This document shows positions 26,261 through 35,102 of a DNA stretch of 64,000 nt, piece by piece (the first letter of the stretch is position 1; each line of letters starts with the position of its first letter). A program made the translations under genes and the position numbers. Source of the DNA: Thalassobaculum_A sp040219215 (lineage in GTDB: Bacteria > Pseudomonadota > Alphaproteobacteria > Thalassobaculales > Thalassobaculaceae). Under the pieces are notes generated by a model that saw only the letters and a program-made list of their open reading frames with translations, made no database searches and had not been told where the DNA came from. The stretch lies in NCBI RefSeq assembly GCF_040219215.1, contig NZ_JAVJSX010000021.1:1-64000 (forward strand). Reading direction: 5' to 3'.

Positions 26261-27279
26261 GCGCGGCCCGCGGTTGAGCGGACCGGCGCCGGCCGAAGCG
26301 CCAGGAACAACGCGAAGACCACGCCGCCGCCGAGTGCGAGCGCGGCAACGGGAGCCAGCGGCGCCATGAACCAGGCGAGGGCGATCAGGCATGCGTTGGC
26401 TGCCGCAATCCGGATGCTGACCGACGAATGGCTGGCGCCAGCGATGACAGCGCGCTGGTAGACATGCTCGCGGTGCGCCTGGGTCGGGCTCTCCCCGCGC
26501 GCCACGCGCCGGGCGAGGGTCACCGAGGCGTCCACCAGATACACCAGCGGCAGGACCAGGGCCGCCGCCAGCCCAACCACGCCCTGGCCGGCGACAATGA
26601 CCAACAGGAAACCAAGCAGGTAACCGAGCGGCACGCTTCCCACGTCGCCAAGGAAGATGCGCGCCGGGTGCCAGTTCCAGACCAGGAATCCGAGGGCGCC
26701 TGCCGCCAGTACCAGCGCGGGTCCGGCGGCCATAGCCGGTGCCAGCCCCAGGGCCGCAAGGCCCGCCAGGCCGGCACCGATCGACAGTGTCTCGATGCCG
26801 GTGATGCCGTCGATGCCGTCCATGAAATTGTACAGGTTCAGAAACCAGAGCCAGCCGAGCGCGGTCAGCGGCAGGTCGATCCAGGCCGGTGCCACGGCGG
26901 CGAGCGCTCCCCTGCCGTCCAACGCCCACAGACCGACTGCCACGGCCGCCGCCTGCACGCCGAGCCGAAGGCCGGCGCCGAGATTTCGCAGATCATCGAC
27001 GAACGAGATCCCCGCCAGCGCCAGACCGGCAGCCAACGGCGCCAGCCAGCGCACCGGATCCGTCATCGACAGGTCGGCGGCAATCCAACCCCAGCCGACG
27101 GCGACCGCGGCGACAACCGCGATACCGCCACCGCGCGGCACCGGTACCGCATGGCTTGACCGCTCGTTGGGTCGATCGAGCACCGCGCGCCGGGTGAGCA
27201 CGCCAATCAGCACGCGGGTCCCGACACACGCGAGCGCGAAAACCAGGGCAGGAGCCATGAGCGCCGTGGATTCAGCCAT
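26257..27279 (-). CDS. Undecaprenyl-phosphate glycosyl-1-phosphate transferase, WecA/WbpL family
   Basis: This 340-residue polytopic membrane protein of glycosyltransferase family 4 has about ten helices. It carries the family signatures FVDDLRNL (acidic Mg site), NLYNFMDGIDGI and FLGDVGSVPLGY, plus the cytoplasmic HREHVYQRA loop equivalent to the HIHH motif. It starts O-antigen or exopolysaccharide units by moving a GlcNAc-, QuiNAc- or FucNAc-type phosphate to undecaprenyl phosphate. It is the first gene of the operon and overlaps the next by four bases. Neighbours suggest QuiNAc or FucNAc as donor. Confidence 0.9.
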   Translation of the reverse strand: MAESTALMAPALVFALACVGTRVLIGVLTRRAVLDRPNERSSHAVPVPRGGGIAVVAAVAVGWGWIAADLSMTDPVRWLAPLAAGLALAGISFVDDLRNLGAGLRLGVQAAAVAVGLWALDGRGALAAVAPAWIDLPLTALGWLWFLNLYNFMDGIDGITGIETLSIGAGLAGLAALGLAPAMAAGPALVLAAGALGFLVWNWHPARIFLGDVGSVPLGYLLGFLLVIVAGQGVVGLAAALVLPLVYLVDASVTLARRVARGESPTQAHREHVYQRAVIAGASHSSVSIRIAAANACLIALAWFMAPLAPVAALALGGGVVFALFLALRPAPVRSTAGRA

Positions 27280-27351
27280 ACCGGCGCTTATACCGGAGCG
27301 GATCGACGCGAGATAGGTGTCAAGGGACGAGCCGAGACCGGCGGGACCGCA

Positions 27352-28998
27352 TCAGCCGGCGCGCCGGTCCTCACGACGCAGCGCCCATTTGATGGTAAGC
27401 GCTCCGTCTTCGCGCACCGACGCCACCGGCGTCGACAGCACCAGCTGCTGGCAGCGCTGCAGCGTGCCGCGGTCACCGAAATAGACGCTGTCCTGCAACT
27501 GCAGTGCGCCACCGGCGGAGCGCAGCCGCCAGCCGGCACCGGACGCCGTCCGCAACAGGGCCGCCGCCCCGCTTTGCACGATCGACGCCGAGACCCTTGG
27601 GTGCAGGTGAAACCGGATGACCGCCTCCGATGGCCGGGCGCCCGGGCCGCCCGCGTAGGTCAGGACGTCCTCGCCCCGCAGGTCATCGCCGCCGGCCGCC
27701 AAATACAGGCGCCGCCGATGGGTCAGGCCATGGCTCTCGGCGTACCCGTCGTGCTCGGCCTCTACCCAGACCGCGCCATCGGCTTCCCAACGCTCCAGGC
27801 GTACCCGGGTCGGACATCGGCCGACGGTCCCGTTCTCATCGATCTCGCTGGAATTGGTGTCGTCGACCACCAGAGTCGAATGCGCAGCGGTGGCCCGCAG
27901 CACCGCCTCCCATCGAGGATCCGCCGGTGCCGCTCCGCAATTGACGATGAGGCGCTCCTTGCCCGCCGATACCTCGAAGGACAGTGTGCCTGCGTGCGCG
28001 GTCCCTTCCTCCTCGCTCGGCACACCGGTGTCGAAGATGACAACCGCCCGGCCGGCCGCCAGCCGCTCGAACCCGGTGTCCGAGGCGGATCCCAAGGCCC
28101 GGACCTTGGTTTCGGTACGGGCCAGCAGCGAGTCGAGCCGCCACACCGCGCCTTCGGTACCGCCATTGAACAGCGCCAACCCACCGTCGCCATGCCGCAG
28201 CATCCGCAGCACGCCGGTCATCCGAGCGATGGCATCATCCAGCACGCCCGTCGACTCCCGGCCGGCGGCACGCAGCGCGGCACGGGTATCGACCAAGCAG
28301 GCCAGGACCGTCATCTGGGCGCGCGGCGACCGCGACCGATGACCGCCATCGGGCAAGATCTGCTCGCGCAACGCGGCATCCAGCCGGTCGACCAGGGCCT
28401 GCAGGCGATCACCGTTCTGGCCGAGGGCGACAGCAACCGCAATTGCGCCCCGCAGCATCTCGATGCGGGCAACGCCGTCGGGGCCACCGGACAAGGCACC
28501 AATCAGATGGCGGTGCTGCCGAGCCATGCTGGCCAGCACCACGTCGCGGAAACCCTCGTCGGCCGATTCTCCGAAGAAGCCGAACGTCCCGACCCAGGAC
28601 GACAGCCGGCTGGCCAGAATGTCGAGCCGCCACGCCAGACGATCCCAGCGCTCGAAATGCTCGATCCAGCCTTCGATGAGGTCGCGAGCCCGGCGACGCG
28701 CGGCGTCGCCGCTGAGATCGCGCAAGTCCCGCAGCCAGTCGAAGCGATGCAGGATCGCAATGGCGTCCTCGGTGACGCCCACGGCCTGCCATGGGTCGGC
28801 GCCGACGTGAACGAGTTGGCCGTCGATCGGAAAGGCCCCTTCCAGGATCTCCCGCCCGGCCTCGGCATCGCCCGGCCACGGATCGGTGAGAGAGACCGAC
28901 AGGCCCACAGGCGTCTCGCCATCAAGCCGCCAGTCGTGGATCGGGGAAGCGTACCAGGCCTCGCGGAGCCGCTGGCCCAGGCCTCCTTCCCCGCTCAC
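27352..28998 (-). CDS. Heparinase II/III family protein
   Basis: This 548-residue protein has an N-terminal alpha-helical toroid (about 60-290) and a C-terminal beta-sandwich with LIVNCGAAPADPRW and TAAHSTLVVDDTNSSEI. These are conserved features of the heparinase II/III-like family found beside rsmB in many alphaproteobacteria. It has no obvious signal peptide, and the natural substrate of this subgroup is not established; lyase activity on a uronic-acid polysaccharide is the family expectation. It starts at GTG, overlapping the rpe stop (GTGA), so it is translated together with rpe. The polysaccharide operon begins 70 bases downstream on the same strand. Confidence 0.88.
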   Translation of the reverse strand: MSGEGGLGQRLREAWYASPIHDWRLDGETPVGLSVSLTDPWPGDAEAGREILEGAFPIDGQLVHVGADPWQAVGVTEDAIAILHRFDWLRDLRDLSGDAARRRARDLIEGWIEHFERWDRLAWRLDILASRLSSWVGTFGFFGESADEGFRDVVLASMARQHRHLIGALSGGPDGVARIEMLRGAIAVAVALGQNGDRLQALVDRLDAALREQILPDGGHRSRSPRAQMTVLACLVDTRAALRAAGRESTGVLDDAIARMTGVLRMLRHGDGGLALFNGGTEGAVWRLDSLLARTETKVRALGSASDTGFERLAAGRAVVIFDTGVPSEEEGTAHAGTLSFEVSAGKERLIVNCGAAPADPRWEAVLRATAAHSTLVVDDTNSSEIDENGTVGRCPTRVRLERWEADGAVWVEAEHDGYAESHGLTHRRRLYLAAGGDDLRGEDVLTYAGGPGARPSEAVIRFHLHPRVSASIVQSGAAALLRTASGAGWRLRSAGGALQLQDSVYFGDRGTLQRCQQLVLSTPVASVREDGALTIKWALRREDRRAG

Positions 28999-29660
28999 GC
29001 CAGGGCCTTCAGCCGCGCAATGTTCGCGGCATACTCGGCCGGCCCGCCTTGGAAGGTCGCGGTGCCGGCGACCAGCACGTCCGCCCCCGCCGCCACCACC
29101 CGTGGTGCCGTTGTCGCGGTGACGCCGCCGTCGACCTGAAGACGGATGTCGCGACCGGTGGCATCGATGCGGGCGCGCGCGCCGGCGATCTTCGACAGCT
29201 GGCTCTCGATGAACGCCTGCCCGCCGAAGCCGGGATTGACGGTCATGACCAGGATCAGGTCCACCAGGTCCAACACGTTGTCCAGTGCCTCAACCGGAGT
29301 GCCCGGGTTGAGCGCGATCCCGGCCTTGGCGCCCAGCGAACGCACCAGCTGCAGCGTCCGGTGAACGTGGGCGCCGGCCTCCGGATGCACCGTCACGATT
29401 TCCGCTCCAGCCTCGACGAATGCCGGCACGAACGCGTCGACCGGCGAGATCATCAGGTGAACATCGAACGTGCGGTCGGTGTGCGGTCGAAGTGCTTTCA
29501 CCACGGCCGGGCCTATCGTGAGGTTCGGCACGAAGTGGCCGTCCATCACGTCGATATGGATCCAGTCGGCGCCAGCTTCGCTGACGGCACGGACTTCTTC
29601 ACCCAGCCGTGCAAAGTCGGCGGACAGGATGGATGGGGCGATCAGGATGTCGCGGGGCAT
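28995..29660 (-). CDS. rpe: Ribulose-phosphate 3-epimerase
   Basis: This 221-residue TIM-barrel enzyme interconverts ribulose-5-phosphate and xylulose-5-phosphate in the pentose phosphate pathway. Characteristic motifs are all present: APSILSADFARLGEE at the N-terminus, HIDVMDGHFVPNLTIGP with metal-binding His and Asp, VMTVNPGFGGQ, and LQVDGGV near the C-terminus. Length is normal for the family. The upstream ribosome site is weak. It lies between rsmB (53 bases upstream) and the heparinase-family gene (overlapping). Confidence 0.97.
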   Translation of the reverse strand: MPRDILIAPSILSADFARLGEEVRAVSEAGADWIHIDVMDGHFVPNLTIGPAVVKALRPHTDRTFDVHLMISPVDAFVPAFVEAGAEIVTVHPEAGAHVHRTLQLVRSLGAKAGIALNPGTPVEALDNVLDLVDLILVMTVNPGFGGQAFIESQLSKIAGARARIDATGRDIRLQVDGGVTATTAPRVVAAGADVLVAGTATFQGGPAEYAANIARLKALA

Positions 29661-29713
29661 GGCCGGTCGTTATCAGGTTGCATCGGTGGCATCAAGCGCC
29701 GCCCGCCGTGCCC

Positions 29714-31045
29714 TCAGGCGCGAACCAAGCGGCAAGCGTAGAACCCGTCAATGCCGCCACGGTTCGCAAGTTGATCCGGACGGCTGCGCAAGTCGCCATC
29801 CTCGGTGATCAACTCGGCAAGGCCGCCAATCTCGTCGGCGCGAATCGGCACGCGTTTCAACTCGGGATTTGCCGCCAAGGCTGCCGCCACCCGCTCCGGC
29901 CCTTCGATCGGCTCCAGCGAGCAGGTGCAGAACACCAATGTGCCGCCGGGCGCCAGCATGCGCACCGCATTGGCGATCAGTCGGTCCTGCAAGCCGGCCA
30001 GCGAGTCAGCGTCATTGGCGTGCTTCAGCCACGGAATGTCGGGGTGCCGGCGGATCGTGCCGGTGGCCGAGCATGGTGCGTCCAGCAGAATTGCGTCGAC
30101 CGGATTCTCCAGCTTCATCTCGGTGGCGTCGGCGACCCGGGTCGAGGCAGCCAAGCCCAGGCGGGCCAAGTTGCGTTCCAGACGCTGCAGGCGCGGCTTG
30201 GAACGGTCGACCGCCAGGACCTGCGCGCCGGCCGCGGCCAGCTGGGCCGTCTTGCCACCGGGGGCGGCACACAGATCGACAACCCGCCGACCGGCCACCG
30301 GCCCCAGCAACCGGACCGGCAGCGACGCCGCCATGTCCTGCACCCACCAGGCGCCCTCCGAGAAGCCTGGCAGCGCCTCGATCCGGCCGTCGAAGGCGCG
30401 CCGCAGCGTGCCGTTCGGCAGCAGTGTGGCGCCCAGCTTCTTGGCCCAGCCCTCCGGATCGTCCTTAACCGAGATGTCGAGCGGCGGCTCGACGAACCCG
30501 GCGGCGGCGATCGCTTCGGCGGTTGCCTCGCCATAGGCGGCGCGCCAGCCCTCGGCCAGCCAGTCCGGCAGCGCGTCCAGCGCCGACAGCTTCAGGATCT
30601 CGCCCCGACCCTCGCGGTCCAGGCGGCGCAGCACGGCGTTGGTCAGCTTCACAAACGGCTCATGGCCGCGAGAGCGGACCGTGTTGACCGCGCTGTCGAC
30701 CGCCGCGTGCGGCGCCACGCCGAGAATCAGTAATTCGCTGGCCGCCAGCCGCAGGATATCGCGCACCACCGCCGCCTTGGTCGGCAACGGCTTGTCGATG
30801 CAGGCATCGACCAGCCGGTCCACATGTCCCAGACGTCGCAAAGTAGTCGCCACCAGCAGACGCGCAAACCCGCGGTCGCGCTCGGGCAGCTTGGCCAGCC
30901 CGTCGTGAGCCGCCAGCGCCTCGTCGAGCGGGGTGCGCTTTGCCAGAACGGCACGGAACAGGTCGAACGCGACGCTGCGCGAGGCGGAGACCTTGTTGTC
31001 GGATGCGGTGCGAGTATCGGCCATGGGCGCCGTTTGAGCACGCAT
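29714..31045 (-). CDS. rsmB: 16S rRNA m5C967 methyltransferase, RsmB family
   Basis: This 443-residue protein has an N-terminal NusB-like RNA-binding domain (about 20-150) and a C-terminal SAM-dependent Nol1/Nop2/Sun domain. The SAM site reads VVDLCAAPGGKTAQL, and both catalytic cysteines are visible, in DAPCSATGTIRRHPD and FCTCSLEP. It methylates C967 of 16S rRNA. The ATG at 31045 with GAGGGG upstream is preferred to the internal one at 31024. htpX ends 25 bases before it on the same strand, so they likely share a transcript, a common alphaproteobacterial order. Confidence 0.94.
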   Translation of the reverse strand: MRAQTAPMADTRTASDNKVSASRSVAFDLFRAVLAKRTPLDEALAAHDGLAKLPERDRGFARLLVATTLRRLGHVDRLVDACIDKPLPTKAAVVRDILRLAASELLILGVAPHAAVDSAVNTVRSRGHEPFVKLTNAVLRRLDREGRGEILKLSALDALPDWLAEGWRAAYGEATAEAIAAAGFVEPPLDISVKDDPEGWAKKLGATLLPNGTLRRAFDGRIEALPGFSEGAWWVQDMAASLPVRLLGPVAGRRVVDLCAAPGGKTAQLAAAGAQVLAVDRSKPRLQRLERNLARLGLAASTRVADATEMKLENPVDAILLDAPCSATGTIRRHPDIPWLKHANDADSLAGLQDRLIANAVRMLAPGGTLVFCTCSLEPIEGPERVAAALAANPELKRVPIRADEIGGLAELITEDGDLRSRPDQLANRGGIDGFYACRLVRA

Positions 31046-31070
31046 AGCCGAACCCCTCAAGCCCCCTTGT

Positions 31071-31949
31071 TCAACCCCAGGGACCGCGCCCCTGAGCGGG
31101 TGCATTCGCCATCGCGCGCAGGCGCGCCACCCGTTCGTGCATCGGCGGGTGGGTGGAGAACAGCGAGTCGATCGATCGGACGTGCAGGGGGTTCACGATG
31201 AACAGATGGGCGGTCGCCGGGTTGGCCTCGGCGACATGGTTGTCGATGCGACGGGCGGAGTTGTCCAGACGCTCCAGCGCCGATGCCAGCCACAGCGGGC
31301 GGCCGCAGATCTCGGCGCCCAGAGCATCGGCACCGTATTCCCGATTGCGGCTGATCGCGAGCTGAACGATGGTCGCGGCCAACGGCGCCAGAATCGCCAT
31401 CAGCAGCACACCGATCCCGCCCAGCGGACTGTTGCGGTCGCTTGATCCGCCGAACATGGCGGAGAACATCGCGAAGTTCGCCAGCATGGACAGCGCGCCG
31501 GCCAGGGTCGCGGTGATCGTCATGATCAGGGTGTCGCGGTTCTTCACGTGCGCCAGTTCGTGCGCCATCACCCCGGCGACTTCCTCGTGGTTCAACTGCC
31601 GCAGCAGGCCGGTCGTCGCCGCGACGGCGGCGTTCTCAGGGTTTCGGCCGGTGGCGAACGCGTTCGGCTGTTCCTGCTCGATGATGTAGACCCGCGGCAT
31701 CGGCAGGTCCGCACGCTCGGCAAGCTGCCCGATCATGTCGTGGAACCACGGCAGGTCGGCGCGCCCGATCTCCCGTGCCCCGTGCATGCGCAGCACGATC
31801 GAGTCGGCGTTCCAGTACGCGAAGAAGTTCATGCCGACCGCGACGATCAGCGCGATCGCCATGCCGCCCTCGCCGCCCATGGCGTAGCCGGCGACCAGGA
31901 ACAGCGCAGTCAGCGCCGCGAGCAGCAATCCGGTGCGGAAGGTGTTCAT
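31071..31949 (-). CDS. htpX: Membrane zinc metalloprotease HtpX
   Basis: This 292-residue M48B protease has two N-terminal membrane helices (about 4-24 and 28-46), the zinc motif HELAH at residues 130-134, and a second membrane pair near 145-205. The third ligand is the Glu in SRNREYGADALGAE. It degrades misfolded inner-membrane proteins and works in parallel with FtsH. The start at 31949 gives the hydrophobic N-terminus directly. It is divergent from the SDHAF4 gene over about 100 bases and is first in the run htpX, rsmB, rpe and heparinase. Confidence 0.95.
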   Translation of the reverse strand: MNTFRTGLLLAALTALFLVAGYAMGGEGGMAIALIVAVGMNFFAYWNADSIVLRMHGAREIGRADLPWFHDMIGQLAERADLPMPRVYIIEQEQPNAFATGRNPENAAVAATTGLLRQLNHEEVAGVMAHELAHVKNRDTLIMTITATLAGALSMLANFAMFSAMFGGSSDRNSPLGGIGVLLMAILAPLAATIVQLAISRNREYGADALGAEICGRPLWLASALERLDNSARRIDNHVAEANPATAHLFIVNPLHVRSIDSLFSTHPPMHERVARLRAMANAPAQGRGPWG

Positions 31950-32052
31950 CTCTCCGTTTCCAAGATGCGATGGGACCGCTGCAGAAGTGGCCCGTGCCGT
32001 GCGCCGCTTCAAGGCTGGCGCCGGCCCGGCCGCGCGCCTATATCCTGATGTC

Positions 32053-32271
32053 ATGAGCAAGCAACCCGGCCTGTTCCGAGATATCCGCACTCCTCAGTCG
32101 AAGGCGGCCGAGCCGCCTGCACCGGAATCCGCCAAGCCGGTCGAGGTGCCACCCAAGCTCGATCCTAGCGCGGCCGCGCAGGAGCTGCCGCCGGAGCGCG
32201 GCGGCTACACCGGGCCCGAACCGACCCGCTTCGGCGACTGGGAACACAAGGGTCGCTGCACGGATTTTTGA
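32053..32271 (+). CDS. DUF1674/SDHAF4 family protein
   Basis: This 72-residue protein ends with the highly conserved family tail ERGGYTGPEPTRFGDWEHKG followed by GRCTDF. The tail defines DUF1674, the bacterial counterpart of succinate dehydrogenase assembly factor 4, which helps flavinylated SdhA enter the complex. The N-terminal half is proline- and alanine-rich and probably disordered. The open frame runs back to 31933, overlapping htpX, but the ATG at 32053 fits the family length. No sdh gene is in the window. Confidence 0.85.
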   Translation: MSKQPGLFRDIRTPQSKAAEPPAPESAKPVEVPPKLDPSAAAQELPPERGGYTGPEPTRFGDWEHKGRCTDF

Positions 32272-32425
32272 TCCTTCAGCACCCGAACCTTCTCCGCCGA
32301 ACTGACCCGGGGCCGATCGCGCCATGGAGTGACGTCGTGGGGGTCGGACCATCGCCCTTCGCACCCTTGCCGTCTCCGTGCCAAAGTCGCGTCAGCGACC
32401 AATGGCCCGATCCGGGAGGAACCCC

Positions 32426-33292
32426 ATGGCATCCCTGCGCGACAAACTGAAACCCGGCAAGCTGCTGACCGCCCCCGGAGTGTTCGACGGCATCTCGGTC
32501 CGGCTGGCCGACCGGATGGGATTCGACTGCCTGTACATGACCGGCTACGGCACCGTCGCCTCGCATCTGGGCCTGCCGGATGCCGGCCTTGCATCGTACC
32601 GCGACATGGTCGACCGGGTGCGGGTGTTCGCCAGCTTGGCAACCACGCCGATGGTGGCGGATGGCGATACCGGCTACGGCGGATTGCTGAACGTCGAACA
32701 CACCGTACGCGGTTACGAGCGGGCCGGCGCGGCGGCGATCCAGCTGGAAGATCAGGAATTCCCGAAGAAGTGCGGCCACACCCCCGGCCGTCGCGTCATC
32801 CCGATCGAACAGGCCGCCGCCAAGATCAAGGTGGCGTCCGAAGCCCGGGACAGCCGCGACTTCCTGATCGTGGCCCGCACCGACGCCCGGACCGCCCACG
32901 GCCTGGATGAAGCCCTGCGCCGCGCCGAAGCGTTCGCCAAGGCCGGCGCCGACATCCTGTTCGTGGAATCGCCGGAATCCGTCGAGGAGATGGAACGGAT
33001 CGGCAAGGCGTTCGACCTGCCGCTGCTAGTCAATGTGGTGGAAGGCGGCAAGACGCCGGTGCTCAGCGCCGAGGAGTACGTCGGGCTCGGCTACCAGATG
33101 GCGATATACCCGGCCGCCGGCTTCCTGGCGGTGGGTGCTGCACTGGAGTCGGTCTATGGCACCCTGAAGTCGACCGGGGCTTCGACACAGGTGACCGCGC
33201 CGCTCGCCGACTTCATGAACTTCTCAAAGGCGATGGGATTCGAGGAGATCTGGGAGTTCGAGAAGGCACACGCCGGGCTGGAAGGACGGTGA
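32426..33292 (+). CDS. Isocitrate lyase/PEP mutase family protein
   Basis: This 288-residue TIM-barrel enzyme has the superfamily signature KKCGH (in FPKKCGHTPGRRVIP), the metal site DGDTGYGG and the LIVARTDAR segment. This subgroup includes methylisocitrate lyase, 2,3-dimethylmalate lyase, oxaloacetate decarboxylase and phosphonopyruvate-type mutases. Conserved KKCGH favours a lyase acting on a 2-hydroxy- or 2-methyl-dicarboxylate, but the substrate cannot be named. GGGAGGA before ATG 32426 sets the start. It stands alone, with rsmD convergent eight bases after its stop. Confidence 0.87.
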   Translation: MASLRDKLKPGKLLTAPGVFDGISVRLADRMGFDCLYMTGYGTVASHLGLPDAGLASYRDMVDRVRVFASLATTPMVADGDTGYGGLLNVEHTVRGYERAGAAAIQLEDQEFPKKCGHTPGRRVIPIEQAAAKIKVASEARDSRDFLIVARTDARTAHGLDEALRRAEAFAKAGADILFVESPESVEEMERIGKAFDLPLLVNVVEGGKTPVLSAEEYVGLGYQMAIYPAAGFLAVGAALESVYGTLKSTGASTQVTAPLADFMNFSKAMGFEEIWEFEKAHAGLEGR

Positions 33293-33299
33293 CGCCCCC

Positions 33300-33863
33300 C
33301 TACTCGGCTGCCTCGCGCTGCAACAGGATCAGGCGCGCGGCGCCATACCGCCGGTCGTCGGCCAGGGTGTAGCCTGCCGGCGCCGATACGGCTTCCTTCT
33401 TGCCGACTTCGACCGCGATCACGGTATCCGCGCCGACCCAGCCGCCGCGGCCGACCGTGTCAAGTGCTTCGACCCACAGGCCGGATCCGTAGGGCGGGTC
33501 CATAAGGACGAGATCGACCGGTTGCGGCGTCCGCTCCACAAACCGGGTAGCGTCGGCCTCGCGGACCTGGGCCATTCCGGCCGCGCGAAGGGTGGTAATG
33601 TTGGCGCGCAGCGCGGCTAATGCCGCAATCCCGCTTTCCACGAACACCACCTGGGCGGCGCCGCGTGAGAGGGCTTCCAGGCCGAGCGCCCCGGTACCTG
33701 AAAACAGGTCGAGCACCCGCGCGCCACGCAGGGTCAGCGGAAACCGACCGCCGTCGAGGATCGAGAACAACGCCTCACGCGCCCGCTCCGACGTCGGCCG
33801 GATCTCCAGGCCGTCGGGCGCGACCAGTCTAGCTCCGCGGTGCTTTCCGGCGACGATCCGCAC
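33300..33863 (-). CDS. rsmD: 16S rRNA m2G966 methyltransferase RsmD
   Basis: This 187-residue SAM-dependent methyltransferase shows the family N-terminus RIVAGKHRG, the SAM motif LDLFSGTGALGLEALSRGA, and the catalytic DPPYGSGL. It modifies G966 of 16S rRNA. The start is a GTG with AGGGGGAA upstream and lies inside the end of the upstream pseudouridine synthase gene, overlapping it by 35 bases. A longer open frame with no start signal is rejected. Confidence 0.94.
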   Translation of the reverse strand: MRIVAGKHRGARLVAPDGLEIRPTSERAREALFSILDGGRFPLTLRGARVLDLFSGTGALGLEALSRGAAQVVFVESGIAALAALRANITTLRAAGMAQVREADATRFVERTPQPVDLVLMDPPYGSGLWVEALDTVGRGGWVGADTVIAVEVGKKEAVSAPAGYTLADDRRYGAARLILLQREAAE

Positions 33864-35037
33864 CCGACTTCCCCCTGTCCGTTCCGGTTCCCTCCGGGTC
33901 GCTACGATCCGGCTTGGCGGCGCCAAAGCGCGAACCGCCCGGCCTGGCTTTGCCCGCCTTGGCCGCATCCGGCTTGGCCCAGCCTGTCTTCGAAACACCT
34001 GACTTCGTCGCAGCAGACTTCGATCCGGCGGGCTTTGCCGCCCCGGACTTGAGCGACACCTTCTCAACCGCCGCCGACCGTGGGGCCGACTTGACGACAT
34101 CGGCGCGCGTGCGCTGGGGTCGTGCACCGGACGCCGGACGCTGGTTCTCAACGTCGATGTCCGCCGGCTTCGACTTGAGCCGCAGGGTGCCCGGCCGGCG
34201 GCCCGGCGGCTGGGTGCCGGTCCGTTCCGGCTTGGCCTTGGCGTGGCCGCTGTCGTCGCCCTTGGCGAGACCGAGTTGGTCCTTCAGAACCCGCCGCTTG
34301 ATTTCCTCGACCCCGCCCGGTGGCACGTCGCCCAACTGGAACGGGCCGTAGGTGGTACGGATCAAACGGCTGACCGTCAGCCCGACGTGCTCCATCACCC
34401 GGCGGATCTCGCGGTTCTTGCCTTCGCGCAATGCCACGGTCAGCCAGGAGTTGGTGCGCGTAGCCTTGTCGATCGTCACCTCGATCGGGCCATACTCGAC
34501 CCCCTCGATCCGCACGCCCTTCTTCAGGCTCGCGAGCTTGGCCTCGTCCAGCGGGCCGAACACCCGCACCCGGTAGCGCCGCACCCAGCCGGTCGACGGC
34601 AGTTCCAGGTACCGCGCCAGGCCACCATCGTTGGTCAGCAGCAGCAGGCCCTCGGAGTCGATGTCCAGCCGACCGACCGTCACCACCCTCGGCAGGTCCT
34701 TGGGCAACCTGTCGAACACCGTCGGCCGGCCTTCCGGATCGCGGTTGCTCGTCACCAGGCCATCGGGCTTGTGGTAGCGCCACAGACGCGGCGGCTCGAT
34801 CTCCGGCAAAGGCTTTTCGTCGACCAGGATGACGCTGTCGTCATCGACGTTGACCGCCGGCGAGGTCAGCATCACGCCGTCGACCTTCACCCGGCCCTCC
34901 GCGATCCAGCGCTCGGCGTCTCGGCGCGAGCACAGGCCGGCCCGCGCCAGACGCTTGGAAATGCGTTCGGAGCCGCGGCTCTCCTCGAACAGCGGGGCGA
35001 GATCGGTCGGCGGGTGGCGGGGCGTTTTCGTTGACAT
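33829..35037 (-). CDS. Pseudouridine synthase, RluB/RsuA family, with long basic tail
   Basis: This 402-residue protein starts with an S4 RNA-binding domain (residues about 23-70, ERISKRLARAGLCSRRDAERW). The RsuA/RluB catalytic domain follows, with the catalytic Asp in GRLDIDSEGLLLLTNDG, to about residue 250. The last 140 residues are low complexity, rich in Lys, Ala, Ser, Pro and Arg with repeated KSGAAK-like units; they probably bind RNA nonspecifically and are disordered. RluB-type activity on 23S rRNA is likely. It overlaps rsmD by 35 bases and is divergent from tadA, a common arrangement. Confidence 0.93.
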   Translation of the reverse strand: MSTKTPRHPPTDLAPLFEESRGSERISKRLARAGLCSRRDAERWIAEGRVKVDGVMLTSPAVNVDDDSVILVDEKPLPEIEPPRLWRYHKPDGLVTSNRDPEGRPTVFDRLPKDLPRVVTVGRLDIDSEGLLLLTNDGGLARYLELPSTGWVRRYRVRVFGPLDEAKLASLKKGVRIEGVEYGPIEVTIDKATRTNSWLTVALREGKNREIRRVMEHVGLTVSRLIRTTYGPFQLGDVPPGGVEEIKRRVLKDQLGLAKGDDSGHAKAKPERTGTQPPGRRPGTLRLKSKPADIDVENQRPASGARPQRTRADVVKSAPRSAAVEKVSLKSGAAKPAGSKSAATKSGVSKTGWAKPDAAKAGKARPGGSRFGAAKPDRSDPEGTGTDRGKSGADRRRKAPRS

Positions 35038-35102
35038 GGGCCGCCGGTGTAGCGCGCCGCGCCCGGCGTGACAATCGAGTCTCGAACGGGTATGCCCGCG
35101 CC

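Noticed and set aside
27574..29139. 521-codon plus-strand open frame
   Set aside because: It is antisense to the heparinase-family and rpe genes, both well supported by motifs.
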